Assembly: GCA_907165065.1 (NCBI GenBank)
Contig: OU015532.1
Location: 43,936,839-44,000,838, forward strand
Source: Caprimulgus europaeus
Taxonomy: Eukaryota; Chordata; Aves; Caprimulgiformes; Caprimulgidae
DNA: 64,000 nucleotides
Direction: 5' to 3'
Shown here: in pieces, positions 49,113 to 61,167 of the stretch
How positions within the stretch are numbered: the first letter of the stretch is position 1
Layout: each line of letters begins with the position of its first letter
Translations under genes and position numbers: made by a program
Notes under the pieces: model-generated
Databases searched by the model: none
The model's input: only the letters and a program-made list of their open reading frames with translations
Told to the model about the DNA's origin: nothing

Positions 49113-51559
49113 ACAGAGAGAAGATAGCTGATAGTGAGCTGACTAACTCAACCCAAAAGTGTACCTCAATCCACAAGCCGCAGCATGTGGAGATGTTTAC
49201 AAAGGCCACTCATGTAATAGTACCCTTGGGTTTAATTGCTTGTGTCCAACAGCTGTGTGAAACATCAGATCTCCTCTACTAGGTTATGTCTTCTTCCCTG
49301 ACCTGACGCTGCTGAAATTCCCAGTTTCCCCACCAAAAACCGCTTTAGCTCAAGCCCCGGCAGGGACAGGGGAAGCGGGTGCGGGCCCACCGGCCCGGTT
49401 TTTGCGGGCAGGTAGCACCTCCGTGCGGTGTCCCTGCAGAAATACAGCTCTAGCAGGAACCCCGCTTTTCCCAGCACAGCACCAAGCTGCTCCCGAGCAC
49501 CTGTGAGCTACAAACTCCAGAAACCTCAAAGAACAATCAGGCCAGTGAGAATTTTCCATTTTTCCTTTTATATTTAACCCATCCTTTTTTTTTTTTTTTT
49601 TTTCAGCCTGAATGCTCTAAACAGATTTTTCAGAATGGTGACTCAGCCAATAATGTCCTAAGCAAAGTAGGACTTGAAAAAAAAAAAAAATCAAAAGTAG
49701 TGATTTTAAAATCAATCTTTTTGCAGCATTTGTTGTTAACTGACTAATACTTTTGAGTGAATGAATTTTTCAGTAAACAAATTATTTGCCCAAAAGATAT
49801 GCCAAGCTGCAGTGATACTGCTCAGCTTTTGTGGGTGCACAACGTGCTAGCTGTTGGGGGCTGTGCATTAGGTGCACCCCATGCCTCTGTCTCCATGGGG
49901 GGCCACTGAGCTATAATGGGTTTACATTTATTGGTTTTTTCTCTGGAAAGCTGCTTCAGTTCCACTATTGCCCCACTCTGGCAAGAAAGACACAAGACAC
50001 CACAAAGATCGGTTATGAGTCAAAGAGAACTGTGTGTTTAGGGACTGGTTTTGTTAGTGTGCCTTTGCAGTGATCTGAGGAAATAATTTAGTAAAGAATA
50101 CAAAAGCTAAAAGTCCTTTGCAGAGAAATGAGGTTGAAGAGGCTCTGTGGCTTGGAGGAGGCAGGAGAAAGTCCCAGCTCCAGCTGTCTAGTCACTATTG
50201 TGACAAAATACCTGCTTTTGGACCCAGCCTATGGACTCTGATTTTTCCACACTGATCTCTAGACTATCACTGAAAATTCCCTATAGTTCGGAATTCAGCC
50301 ACCAGCTGTGAAAAAGCCCCGTTTGATACACGGTGTAGTAGCAGCTGCTACCTAATGACACATTTCATCCAGAATTCTTCCTGTGTCAGCTGCTGGTGGG
50401 ATATAAATTAAACTGAATGTCTCGCAGTGAAATCCTGCATCACTTCTCTGAGGCCGTGATACCACTATTGATCGTAATAGTCCAAAATTCTCCGTGGGGC
50501 TTGGTTTCCCTGAGGAGGTGCCTGTTGTAACTGTGATAATCACAGGTGGGATCCATCAGCAGCGGGAACGGTGCCACTGGAGCACAGCTCAAGAAGGCTG
50601 GTGACAGTTACTCAGACAGTAGGAAGGCGGCTGTGGAACACAGGAACCGTAAATCTTACAACTTCAGAACCAAATACAAAATACTTTTCCTTTGAAAATT
50701 CACTTTCAGAATTCAGCTTCCTACATAAACCTTCTGCTTGGAGTGAGAAAGACAGAAGTTTTAATAAACTGCATTTGCAGTGCTGTAGCAGGTGGGATTG
50801 AGTTCCCGTCACGTGAATGCAGAGTGGCAAAACCAGTGCAGGCTGCTGTGGCTGATTTAATTCCTGCCTCCTGCTCCAGGGCATGACATTGGTATGATGC
50901 CATGAGACTAGGGCAAAAGAAGCATCAGCATCAGTAGCGTCTCCTCAGGGAATGGGATTCACTCTGAAAACTGGGAGTGAGAAAGGAGTTCTGTGTCTCA
51001 GGGAAAAGGGTAAGAGATAGAATGAAAAGGTACATTAGTATGTTTTGAAAAGAGCACACTTTGGTGGGCATCTGGTATCCAGCCAGGGTCAACCCACCAC
51101 AAGAGTCTGTATAGGAAACCATACAGCTCCGGACTGGCTCGGCTGTATAAAAGTGAATCTTTGTTCTCCTCTGACCTCGGTTCTTGAGCACAGGCAGTTT
51201 CTGCACATCCCGGTACGAACGGTGGGTATTCCCCACTAACAGTCAGGACACAGTGCTTGAGGCGCTCTGGGTGTCATCACGAAGGTTGTCATGAACCTGT
51301 AAGGAGGGGGGGAAAAATGTTTTAAAAGTCACTGTATCTTTTAAAAACATTTGGAGGCTAAGTGCTAGGGGAGGCTGCCTTACTTTCCCTTCTGCTCTAA
51401 CAACTTCAAGAAATTCGGCTGAAAAACAGGTTTCCGCTGTGCTCGTCTTTACACATCTGTGACCCAAGGAATTTATAATCCAATTAGACAGATTTATATA
51501 TTAAAAAAAATAAATTAAAAAGGTCTCGGTAAGCACATTCTGGACAGGCAGCTCCTCCC
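49113..51559. other. Intergenic sequence upstream of the SLC39A13 CpG island
   Basis: No gene is seen. It contains a 19-base T run (49585-49603) and a 14-base A run (49677-49690), with a small GC-rich patch at about 49340-49500. Open frames in it are short and overlap on both strands. Confidence 0.6.
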
Positions 51560-52590
51560 CAGCCTGCCCGCTTCTGTCCCGCAGCCCAGCAGCTCGTACC
51601 GAGGATGTGAAGCAGCATCTCGCCAGCGGTACCGGACGCGAGCTGTAACGGGCTGTCTGCAAGGACTTTGTTTCCGCCGGGGCAGGCCGTGCCCCTCGGG
51701 GACTCACCAGGGCCCCCCCGGCGGCGGAGCTCGGGCCGATCCCCTTCGGCCGGGGCTGGGAAGAGCGCGGGGCCCGGGCCGGCAGGACCAGCCCCACTCC
51801 CGCCCCGAGCCGCGGGGCCGCCGGGCGCGGGGGGGGGCGGCAGGAAGCGCGCCCGGTGCCCGCCCCCCCCCCGTGGTGGGGCCGGAAGCGCGCGCGGCTG
51901 CGGGTCCCCGCCGGGGCGGCGACGCTGGTGCCGAGGAGGCCGGGACCGACGTGGCCGGGCGGGGGAGGCGGGGCTGAGGGGCCTCCGGGCGGGGCAGGCC
52001 AGCGCCGAGACGCGGCTGGATGGCAGCGGCGGCCCGGGGCACGGCGGCGGTGGCGGCACACGGTAACGGCAGCTCGCGGCCAGGGACCGGCACAACCGGG
52101 GTTGGGGGGTTCACCGGGCTCCCCCCGCTCAGCTGTTGCGGTGGTGGCGGGGGGGACGGGGTGGGCAGCGCTGCCGGCAGCGGAGCCGTGTCCGGCACCG
52201 GCGGGGCCCGGCCGAGCGCGGGACAAGTTTGGGAAAGACGCGGGGGGGTGTGGGCAGCGCCCGGCCGGGCCGCTGCTGCCGGGAGCCGTGACCCGGCCCT
52301 GCGGGACCGCGGGCTCCGCACCGCCCGCTCCCTGGGTCCCCGCTCCCCCGGGTCCAGCTTTTCCCTGCAAGCTCAGCCCCTGCGAGACGCAACGCAGAAA
52401 GTTTTGGAAGTGGCTCCTTCGGCAGACGATGCCGCGGGGCGGTCTCGGTGCCGGGGGGTGCCCCGCTCCCGCCTGCCCCCGCGGGACGCGCGGCGTGGGG
52501 AGGTGTCCCGGCTTCCCCCCCCACCCTCCACCGCGGGCTGGCCCGGGCTCTGCGGGCCGGGACCCTGGGGGGCAACTAATTTACCGGTCC

Positions 52591-52600
52591 GGTAAGTGCG
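52591..52600 (+). other. SLC39A13: Candidate first-exon splice donor 1
   Basis: CCG followed by GTAAGTG is a near-perfect donor inside the CpG island (intron would begin at 52592). It is a candidate end of the non-coding first exon of SLC39A13. A weaker donor, CACACG followed by GTAACG, lies near 52062. Confidence 0.45.
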
Positions 52601-52871
52601 GGAGCTGGGTTAATTACCACCCCCCCACCCCGTCCCCGGCAGATGTGTCTCACTCTGCGTTGGTCAGCGTTCCTGTAGCGCACCGCCCGCCCTGGCCGTC
52701 CCGCCCGATGCCACCCGCCGCGATATTGGACACAATGACACGATCGGGGCCGCCGCGTTAATCGCCGGCAGATTAGAGCGGTGCCGGAGCGGGGCCCGGG
52801 CTGCGGCACCGGCTGACTGCCCGGAGGAGGGGTGCGGGGGTGGGTCTGCCCGGCCCCTGCCTCGGGCTGCC

Positions 52872-52882
52872 CCGGTGAGTGG
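52872..52882 (+). other. SLC39A13: Candidate first-exon splice donor 2
   Basis: CCCG followed by GTGAGTGGG is a strong donor at the downstream edge of the island (intron would begin at 52875). Either this site, the one at 52592, or both as alternative first exons could be used. Confidence 0.4.
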
Positions 52883-52900
52883 GCTGGGGGGAGAGAAATC

Positions 52901-55900
52901 CCAGCGAGCCCTGAGGGGTGAATGCCATTCCCTGACCCGCAAACTTCCCTCTTTCATCCTGGGCAGGGTAGGGAAGGAGGTGCTGGCTCCCGAGCACCGC
53001 TGTGTTCAGTCAGTGTTTTAACTGCCTGCCTTGCCAGCTCTTGGGCATCTGTAATGTGTTCCGACCTCGGACACCCCCGTGTTGGTAATCCTGCGCATCT
53101 CTGGCCTTTAGCTGCGCAGGCTGTGGTGTGTGTGATCCCCAGAAACAGCAGCCTCTGTGCAAAGCGGGTTTTCACCAGAGGGATGGGGGAAAGGGGAGGG
53201 GTCCCACCAGAGCAGTGTGTTCCCTGAAGATGGGCAGTGATTTAGAGCAAAGGGGGCGCTCGGGCTGGGGGACTGCAGACCTTCTGTGCCTCTGCCAAGG
53301 TCAGGGCTTCAGGAGGAATTCAGAGCTCTCCACAGGGCTAATGGAGGGAGGTGGCTTCTGGAGAATTTTTTGGCTGGAAATAGTGCTTCCTCCCTGGAAA
53401 ATAATTTTTTTCCATTCCATGCAGTACTCTTTTGCAACTGTAAGCCCAGGCAACTGGCTTCCAGGGAAAACACTTCTAAAAAAGCCTTTTCTTCTTCATT
53501 TTTTTCCCCCCTAACAACATCTAAAATGTCATTGTGTGGCAGTGAGCAGTTGTGTTGAGACAGAGATGAAGCTGTGTGGTCTGGAGAGGCAGAGTGTCTT
53601 GGAGGGGAGGAGGAGGCAGGTTGCTGGAGGAATCGCTGTCGTGTCAATATTTTATTTTCTCTTTTCCAATAGGTTTTTGCCTTGGCATTTTAAGTTTTGT
53701 CTGTATTTTCTCAGGCACTGCCTGCGACAGAGGCGCTCAGTGAGCACTGTGGGGTGGGGGGAGGCCCAGGGCAGGAGCTCTTCTCCTCCTGGCTTGGTGT
53801 GCAGCCTCCCCCTGCCCCAGCTCAGGGGTGTGTAAATGGCAAATTCTCAATGGTTTGTTCTTCCTGAGCTGGGAAGACCTCACCGTTATTCCAGTCCTGA
53901 GGCTGTTTCAGGAGGAGCTGAGCAGGACCCGACTCCTGAATGCTCAGCTCTGAGAGCTGTGTGGGGCACGTGGCTCTCTGGAGGGTGCTGCCAGTGGTAA
54001 TGGTGACCAGTTCTGATCCGGCATGGCTTAGGAGCTCTGATCCCAAACAGTGGCATTGTCAAAACTGGCAAGTAAAGGGTGCATTGGCTATTTATCTCCC
54101 ATGTATATTGCTAAATAGCTCATACACCCTCCTTGAGAAAAACACACCTCTCTCCACCTGGTTATGCCTCTGCCTCATAGTGACCACAGACTTCTCTGAG
54201 AACCTGCAGGTGCTTTCTTTAGGAACCTATCAAGACCTTTTCTAGCTGGGTTCCTAAAACAGATGCTGTAGTCTGAAATCATAGGTAAAGACTTTTTCCA
54301 CCCTCTGTGACTGTAGGGCAGTATTTTCTCTCTTGAGCTTTTTTTATCCCAGGACTACATCTTGACTGCTCCTTTTCTTCCCCTTAAATATTTGTCTTTG
54401 GAGCAGCCAGTTTGAATTTAGAGACATTATGAACATGAATTGAATTTAATTTTTCCTGAGGAGCATATAGTAATGAGATAGAGAAGCAAAGGGGCTACAG
54501 AGATAAGTGCATTTTTTTTAGAGCAAGTGGTTGTGATACATTAGGAAGAAGCAAATGCCGGGAATATGCTCTAAATCATTAGCTGGGCACAAAGATCAGT
54601 GCAGGTGTGTCCTGGATGATGCACCAAGTTCCTTGTAGATGTTTTAAAAGCATCAGGAAATCATTGCCTGAGATAGGAGATGTTCTTGAGCCATAAGGTA
54701 ATGATGGTCCGGCAGCACAGGTGTAAAGAAATGTAGTGGTTTCCCTTGTGTTAGTGACAAGGGAAGGAAGACCTGTGGGCCACAGGAAGTTAACTGACAC
54801 AGGTGTGAGTTAGGGGACTCAGTTTTCTATCCCTTTATGCCCATTACCATCCCTTTTTGGACAAAAATTGGTCCCTTTTGCTGCTGAAGAAGGATGTGAA
54901 GGCAGGTATGCAGCTTGTTTCCAGAGTGCTTGTCCTGTGTCCTTTTTCCAGGAGTTTGGTCACTTAGTCTCAAAGACCCTTTCAGGTGTCCCTTGGAGCA
55001 GATGTGGGCTGTGAGTGCAGAGAATGAGATGGAAGAAATGGACCTGTTGGATCAGTTGCAGTGATTTCTTTTCCAGACTGATTCTCAAAAGCTGTGATGA
55101 TGACAGTGTTGCAGAAGAGGCCAGTTTGTACCACTTCCCAGCGTTGCTGAGCTGCAGAGAGCAGTTGTTTCACTGCATGGGTTTGTTGCCTCCTCGTAGG
55201 CATATGGTGGTTGTATAAATCCTGATTTTTATTGCTCTATTCCTCAGGAAGAAGCTGTTCTCGGTCATTTTCTGGGTCTAACCCTGTCATAAAGGAAGAT
55301 GATGTCCATCAGGCCTGCTGTGGGGTTGGAAGGGGTGTCCATCTTTTTTTCAAAGGAGGAAATTCTCTAACTACAGGTTGTTATACAGCAGCTAGGAAGG
55401 AGAGAGAAGGCTGTGGCTGGTGTAACCTGCCTGAAGAGTCCCATCACCTCCCTGTGCAGATGCCACTGTGGCTGATGGCTTCAGCCTCTGTGGATACTTG
55501 GGACAGAAGAAATTCTGCTCAGTTAGGGGATGGCTAACATTTTAAGAGCTTCCTATCTTTTTGTGGGTTTTTTAGTTATCATTTATTTATTTTTAAGGAG
55601 AAATTTGGGGGATTCTGTGGCATAATTTTACCATAGCTGTGTGTATCTGTTTGCATAGCTGCTGGGGGAGCCTGGATCCCAGTGAGGAGAGCCAGAGGAT
55701 CTGGCAGTGTCCCAAATACCTTTGTGTGGTGGAGCTGGGCAGAGGGCAGCATCTCTGGTCCATCTGTCCTCATAGTTTGTTACTGGTGCTCCAAGCATCA
55801 GCTCGGCGCCTGTTCTCTTCAGTGCCTGAGTTGAATTGGTGCGTGGAGTGCTGTGAGAGATGAAAATGTCCCTTGCTGTCACCCCCTCCTTCCCTAGTGT

Positions 55901-58715
55901 TTTGAAGTGGTTGTGCCAATAGTGATATACAGCTGAAAACCTGCTTCCTTTCCAAGGGTCCTGCCAGTACAACAAGGCACTCACCAGCTTACATCAAATT
56001 ACAGGTGTAGGGCTCAAGGGACTTCAGGAATGGATCCAGTCTTTGCATTGAAATAGCATCTGCATCAGGTGTTTATTTTTTTTTCTCAAAACAAAACAAA
56101 ACCAGTGCTGGAGATTCTGCTTTGGAAATAACCTGTTTCAGTATATCACCACTTTGGCACTGTGTAAATTTGTTTCTTCATATCCAGGCTGAAGCTTGTT
56201 CACCACTTGAGCTAATGCTACAATGTGGAAGAAGACTTGAGCACTTTCCCCCTTTCTTGTGACTTTTAACGTATGCAGACTGTTCTGTTCCCTTCAGTGT
56301 TGTCTTTTTAAGACTAAACACACCCAGGTCCTTCTGTTGTTATTTCCAGTTCATACTTTCTACACTATAATTTCTGTTTCTTTCCACTGGAAAGGCTCTG
56401 ATTTTTGCATCTATTTTATGAAGAAGAGTGTGTGCAGCTGGGTGCAGTCTGTTGGCTGAAATCTCCTGTGTGGAGTGGTATGGAATCACTGCTTCTGTGC
56501 CACACCTACCATGGAGCTACTAATATGTCACAAGATGTCATTTGCCTACTTTATAGCAACATAAAATTAATCTTTGAATCAATGGAATGCATGTGTGCAT
56601 TTTGGGGTTTTTTTTCAGACACATTTGAGTTCCTGTTTTGTCACATCCATTTGATTTTTTTCCCCACCCTTAGTATACTGTTTTACACCAATATTTACTG
56701 AGATTGGTTTCATAATATGCTATAGGTAGGTCTAGAGTTCCTGCAGCTGGATCAAAAGACTGCAATAAGATGCCACAAAACCCTGAGCTGGTGTGAACTT
56801 GCAATGTGGAGGGATTTTTCTTGTCAAAAAATATCCAAACCAAACCAAAACCCCAAGTGATGGGTGTTGTATGGATCAGTAGACTTTACACTTGATCAGA
56901 CATTATCCTGCCACAAAAATTTTTAGTGGTTCTTGCACAGCTTGCCAAGCCAGTGTCTCCACTTCTTGTGTCCTCCCTGCTCCTGGTGTCCGTGGTCGCT
57001 GTGCTTGGAGGTCAGTGTCCTCCTTCACAGGACCCATGGGACCCTGTCCTTTATTTTCCTTTTGGCTTTGCTCACTGCAGCTGGGCCTTCCTCCTGCAGT
57101 GATTCAGTTCAGGGACTGAGACTGGAAAAGGGCCAACTCTTTAAAAAAAAAAAAAAAAAAAAGCTAAATAGTTTTTCCTGCCAGTTTGTTCTGACCCTGC
57201 TCGCTCGTGGAGTCAGCTGTGCGGGTGGGGAGGGGATGCTTCATGAGGGGGTGGGGGACAAGGGGCAGCTCCCCCCTTTCCAGCTGCAGTGAGCCCCTAG
57301 ATTGGTTCCAACACCCTGAATTTTGTCTTGATAATTTCAGGCCCCTCTCTGTCTGGCTGTTACTTAATGCTTTGCTATCTTATCACTTTCTTATCTTATA
57401 GGTAACTACAAACTGATCATTTACCTTGATCAAGAGTCTTTCAGAAGATTGAAGTTACGGGTCTGTAACTTCTTAAGTCTTCTCCCACCTTTTTTTTTCT
57501 TTTTGGAAAGGTAGGTGAGGCATGGTGCTTCTCCAGCCTTCTGTGGCCTTCCCATATGCCTGTAAACTTTCAAAGATGGTCACTAACGTTTCGGAGGTTA
57601 CTTTGACTGGTTTCTTACATGCTTTCAGGAGAATGCTGCTATTCCCTCTCAATCTACAGCTGTTCTGTGAACATTTGTTAAGCTGTTTTTTTTTCTAACC
57701 ACCTCTTTTCTCCCATTTCCAAATGAATTTTGCTTGTCACATTTCACTTTTTCTTCTGGAGACTGAAGGAGCATTTGTACTTCAGCCTTTGCATCATTTG
57801 CTTTCCTGTTTTCACCAATGAGACTGTAATTATCTTTATTTTCCTCTTCTAACATACTTGCTGCTCTCCAGTTTGAGAGAGCTCTTAGTAACAACTGTGC
57901 TGATTTTGACTAAGAGACCATCTAATCCAGTATCCTTCTAAGAAAGAATAAAAACAGGACAACTATATATGATATTTTCCAGCTACCCTTCCAGCCTCCA
58001 GCTCCTTTCAGATAAAGGGATTTCCTGAGTCTAATGTGAGCTGTCTAACTGTGAACAATCAGTACATGTGTCTTTCTAGCACTTGGTCTGTCTTTGATGG
58101 AATCCATGTCAAATTTTCCATCATTTTTGGAGAAGTACTACCACACAAGTTACCTGCTGATGAAGAGTCACATTTGTTTGTTTTGTTTTGAAGCTGACTC
58201 TCACTGGTTTCGTGTGATGGCTGTTAGTACTTAAGGTCTGAAGAGATGGTGAATAACCTACCCCTGTTCACCATCTTTATACCACTCATGATTTTACTGA
58301 CCTCTATAATGTTGCCTGTCTTGCATCCTAATTTGTTACATGGATACTGTTCCATGGCAAAGAAAAGACTTATCTGGGTAGCATCTCTGGTCAGTACCTT
58401 TCTCTGAAGCCATGGGACACTGAAGGGCAAGGACAAGGGTACTCGGAGTCCTTGTCCCATCCACCTGAGGGGAGATGCTGAAATCCAGACTCTTTCAAGA
58501 TGTCTCATGTGCAGTTTCATACACCTGATGACAAACAGCCTCTCTGTCCTTCAGTGCTGTGTTGAAATCGAGAAGAGTTTCAGATGGTCCTGTGGGGATA
58601 CAGACCTGTGCTGAGGTGCTGAGGGAGGGGATGATGTGACTGAGGCCTTTCCTTCGGGATGGTGGGAGGGAGCCTTGGGCACGCTCTCAGAACTGCTCTC
58701 CCCTGCTCTTTTCAG
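52901..58715 (+). other. SLC39A13: SLC39A13 intron 1 (main part)
   Basis: The sequence runs from the CpG-island edge to the acceptor TTTTCAG ending at 58715. It contains a 20-base A run (57143-57162) and an ancient CR1 remnant (57912-58360). I see no other coding exon. Open frames at 53128-53647 and 55015-55984 show no family similarity. Confidence 0.75.
57912..58360 (-). mobile_element. Ancient CR1-type LINE remnant, minus orientation
   Basis: The words GACCATCTAATCCAGTATCC, AAGGGATTTCCTGAGTCTAA and TTATACCACTCATGATTTTA occur in the order seen in the reverse complement of old amniote CR1 3' regions, of the kind common in turtles and crocodilians. The copy is heavily diverged with gaps, so it predates the younger avian CR1 insertions at 2129 and 61769. 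The family label is from remembered consensus. Confidence 0.55.
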
Positions 58716-58747
58716 AGATCAGCCAGCCTGGCTGAGACCACTTAGCG

Positions 58748-59015
58748 ATGACAAGAAGAAAGCTTCTGTGTGATGGGACACTCTCCTTGTTCCTGATCGT
58801 GGCCTGTGAAGCTCAGCAGCTCCCGAGGAGTCATGTTGCTGCTAGTTCTGGTCCTCTGTGCGAGAAGGAGGCAGAGTCCTGGGGAAGCCTTTTCAGCAGC
58901 GAGCAGCTGGATGCCTGGATCTGTTCTCTTATCGGGTCGTTCATGGTGGGGCTGAGTGGGGTCTTCCCCTTGCTGGTGATCCCACTTGAGACAGGAGCTG
59001 CTCTGCGGTCAGAAG
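58748..59015 (+). CDS. SLC39A13: SLC39A13 exon with start codon (coding exon 1)
   Basis: The exon begins at 58716 after TTTTCAG, and the ATG is 32 bases in, as in mammals where the start lies in the second exon. It encodes residues 1-89 and the first base of codon 90. Residues 1-22 look like a signal peptide (basic MTRRK followed by LSLFLIVA). Residues 38-60 (CEKEAESWGSLFSSEQLDAW) match the human luminal segment with ESWG and LDTWICS. Residues 59-80 form the first transmembrane helix, with GLSGVFPLLVIPLE identical to human ZIP13. The donor GTAAGA is at 59016, phase 1. The signal region itself is poorly conserved, as expected. Confidence 0.95.
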
Positions 59016-59315
59016 GTAAGACAGGGAGTCCTCAGACAAATGCAAGCCCTGGGTGGAGCTTGTACAAAGTGTATTGTTTGTTTTGCACCCTGCTTGGTCC
59101 GGGACCCTCTCACACACTGCTGTCCCAGCCAAGTGGTGCAAGGGCTTTTTCTTGCACTCCAGCTCTTTGTTCTGTGCTCTCTCCTTTGAAAGCTTGCTTT
59201 GCAGATGCTTCCAGTTTAGGTCTCTGTGCAAAATCTCAGCTGGAGATGTTTTGGCTTCCAGCTGAGTTGTGATCAGTTTTTATGATCTAAATATTTATTT
59301 ATTTATTTATTTTAG
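59016..59315 (+). other. SLC39A13: SLC39A13 intron after coding exon 1
   Basis: A 300-bp intron. An open frame runs from the upstream exon through most of it, but the GTAAGA donor and the conserved AG acceptor at 59314-59315 show it is spliced. Its 3' end is an ATTT microsatellite that doubles as the pyrimidine tract. Confidence 0.9.
59291..59313 (+). repeat. (ATTT)n microsatellite at the splice acceptor
   Basis: About five and a half ATTT units run directly into TTTTAG, so the repeat supplies the polypyrimidine tract for the next exon. Confidence 0.92.
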
Positions 59316-59429
59316 CTGGATCACACCGTTTGAAGCAATTGTTGAGTTTTGCAATTGGTGGACTACTGGGTAATGTGTTTCTGCACCTGCTTCCTGAAGC
59401 CTGGGCCTACACATGCAGTGCAACAACAG
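59316..59429 (+). CDS. SLC39A13: SLC39A13 coding exon 2
   Basis: The 114-bp exon has acceptor TTTTAG and donor GTATGA at 59430. It encodes residues 90-127, including RLKQLLSFAIGGLLGNVFLH and LLPEAWAYTCSATT. This is the second transmembrane helix, with the HLLPEAW motif typical of the LIV-1 branch of ZIP transporters. Human ZIP13 reads RLKQLLSFALGGLLGNVFLH here, nearly identical. Phase 1 on both sides keeps the frame. Confidence 0.96.
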
Positions 59430-61045
59430 GTATGAAAGCCTTCCGTGCCTAGAAGCAGTCCGTGCTACCGTGCTGTGCCTACTGCTGCTGCCTTTCTGTG
59501 TTGAAACCACCACTCAGGCTGGATCAGCCCAAAAACTGATCTAGGCTGGTATTCCCTTTCAAACAATGTGTAAAAGCAAATGCCTGGGGAAGGATACAAG
59601 ACCAATAAAGACACATCTTTGTGCTCTGCAGTCCTCCAGAGTTTTTGAGATTGGAGGCTTCTTGAGTTAGACATGGTTTCTTTATGTTTAATAACTTGCA
59701 ACTGAGTTCTTGTCTATCACCTTTTCCTGTCTTGCATTGGACTCCTGTAAACCTCTGTTGAATTTCCTTCGTCCTTTCTGTAAGGAAAGGGAATAGTTCT
59801 TTAACCTGTGTGTACTATCTCAGGTGGGGATTCTGCCCCATCAGATGCATTTTGTCTATAAATCTGTCCCTTTAACAGTGCTACTCCTAGAGCCTCTTTC
59901 TTGGGACTAACTGGGACCCCTCTGCTGGTTACTTCAATCTGTGGAGCCCAAATGTGTATTGCTCTCTCAACCTTTGCTCCAGAAGTCACGGGAAATGGTC
60001 CATAGAGCCGTGACTAAGGTGTAGGAGGGCAGGGCAGGGGGAGAAAAAGGAAATGCAGGTGACACAAACAGGTGTTGGCCAGTGAACTAAACACTGTTTG
60101 GGCTGGGTAGTGCCTGCGCTATCGGTGTATCTCCTTCACCCCTCAGATAGCCAGGGTTGTTGAAACCTGCAGCCATTGTATCTCTCTGCTTCAGCAAACT
60201 GATAGCTTAGAAGGCTGTGTCCCACCTGTTGAGAAACCAAGAAATCATTTCCCTGCTGAAAATGTGAGAGAGGGAAAAGGATGCCATGGGTTTCCCAGAC
60301 TTCTTTGTACCTATGTCCTGGAATTTCAGATCTGCTGGGCCTTTGGTCCTCTTCTTCCTCATGGCTCTGGCACTGCCAGCAGAACCTGTTGTCCTTTTGC
60401 AGTAGTTCCCAAATGACTCTTCCTGCTCTAGCTTGTTTGCTTCTGCCAGACTGTCCTGAAACATAAAGGTTTCCTTGACCCATGTAAGCCCCATTACAGA
60501 GCCGTTCTGTTCTTCCACTGAATGCAATCTCCACTTCTGCAGCAGGCTGAAGGGATCATTATCTCACAAGCTTGGCTGTAATTGAAAAGAAAGTTTGTAG
60601 CTTTGGGCTTAATAACTTGCTCAGGTGTGGCAGAAAGGAGAAGGTGAGTCTATAGCTCCACTAATGGCAGATTTCATGTCAGGGCTTGCTGCTCAGTAGA
60701 TAGCTGCAGGATTTTTATTGATGTAATCTTCACTTGCCTCTGGAGCTCAGGGAAATTCCCAGTGTTGTCAGGAAATCTTCTGGATTGCACTGTTGAAGCA
60801 AAAGGGGTTGGGGCTCTCACTCTGAGTGTCCCGAGATGGGGATATCTGCTAGATCAAGAATGAGCAAGTTAAACTAATTTGCTGTGAGATATGTTTGCTC
60901 CTTATTCCTCCCAGGAGGTGTTTCCATTGTCATTTCCTGGTTTTTGTCTTGGAACTGTTGGTTAAACTGCCTGGGGCGGGGTGGGTTCACATGTGGGAAG
61001 CACTGTGTGCTTGGTAGTGACATGAAGATTTCTCTTGTCCCTCAG
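59430..61045 (+). other. SLC39A13: SLC39A13 intron after coding exon 2
   Basis: 1616 bp from donor GTATGA to acceptor CTCAG. No repeat family or conserved frame is recognised. The minus-strand open frames at 60136-60534 show no similarity to known proteins. Confidence 0.85.
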
Positions 61046-61167
61046 GAGAAGGGCAGAGCTTTCAGCAGCAGAAGCTTCTGGGTCTCTGGGTGATCATTGG
61101 CTTCCTGACCTTCCTGGTGCTAGAGAAGATCTTTCTAGAGAAAGAAGAGAAGGAGTGCCCTGGTGTG
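61046..61167 (+). CDS. SLC39A13: SLC39A13 coding exon 3
   Basis: The 122-bp exon has acceptor CTCAG and donor GTAAGT at 61168. It encodes residues 128-168, with GEGQSFQQQKLLGLWVIIGF followed by LTFLVLEKIFLEKEEKE. Residues 138-157 are the third transmembrane helix, and the following lysine- and glutamate-rich stretch opens the large cytosolic loop. Human ZIP13 has GEGQSLQQQQQLGLWVIAGI then LTFLALEKMFLDSKEE. Entry is phase 1 and exit phase 0. Confidence 0.96.

Larger units (their letters stand above)
51560..52900. promoter_or_regulatory. SLC39A13: CpG island, SLC39A13 promoter region
   Basis: Composition changes sharply from AT-rich to very GC-rich with dense CG dinucleotides, then falls again after about 52900. 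The island is the only such region in the window and lies directly upstream of SLC39A13, so it is almost certainly that gene's promoter. Long open frames on both strands here are a product of high GC and lack of stop codons, not evidence of protein. Runs of G and C near 51828-51873 could form quadruplex or hairpin structures. Confidence 0.88.

Noticed and set aside
51484-52809. Long overlapping open frames (up to 301 codons) on both strands in the GC-rich block
   Set aside because: Their compositions are Pro/Arg/Gly/Ala-rich in every frame, as expected from a CpG island with few stop codons. No domain is recognisable.
59016-59272. Continuation of the SLC39A13 first coding exon past 59015 as a longer protein end
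   Set aside because: The frame stays open only by chance. The GTAAGA donor, matching acceptor and conserved downstream exon show it is intron.
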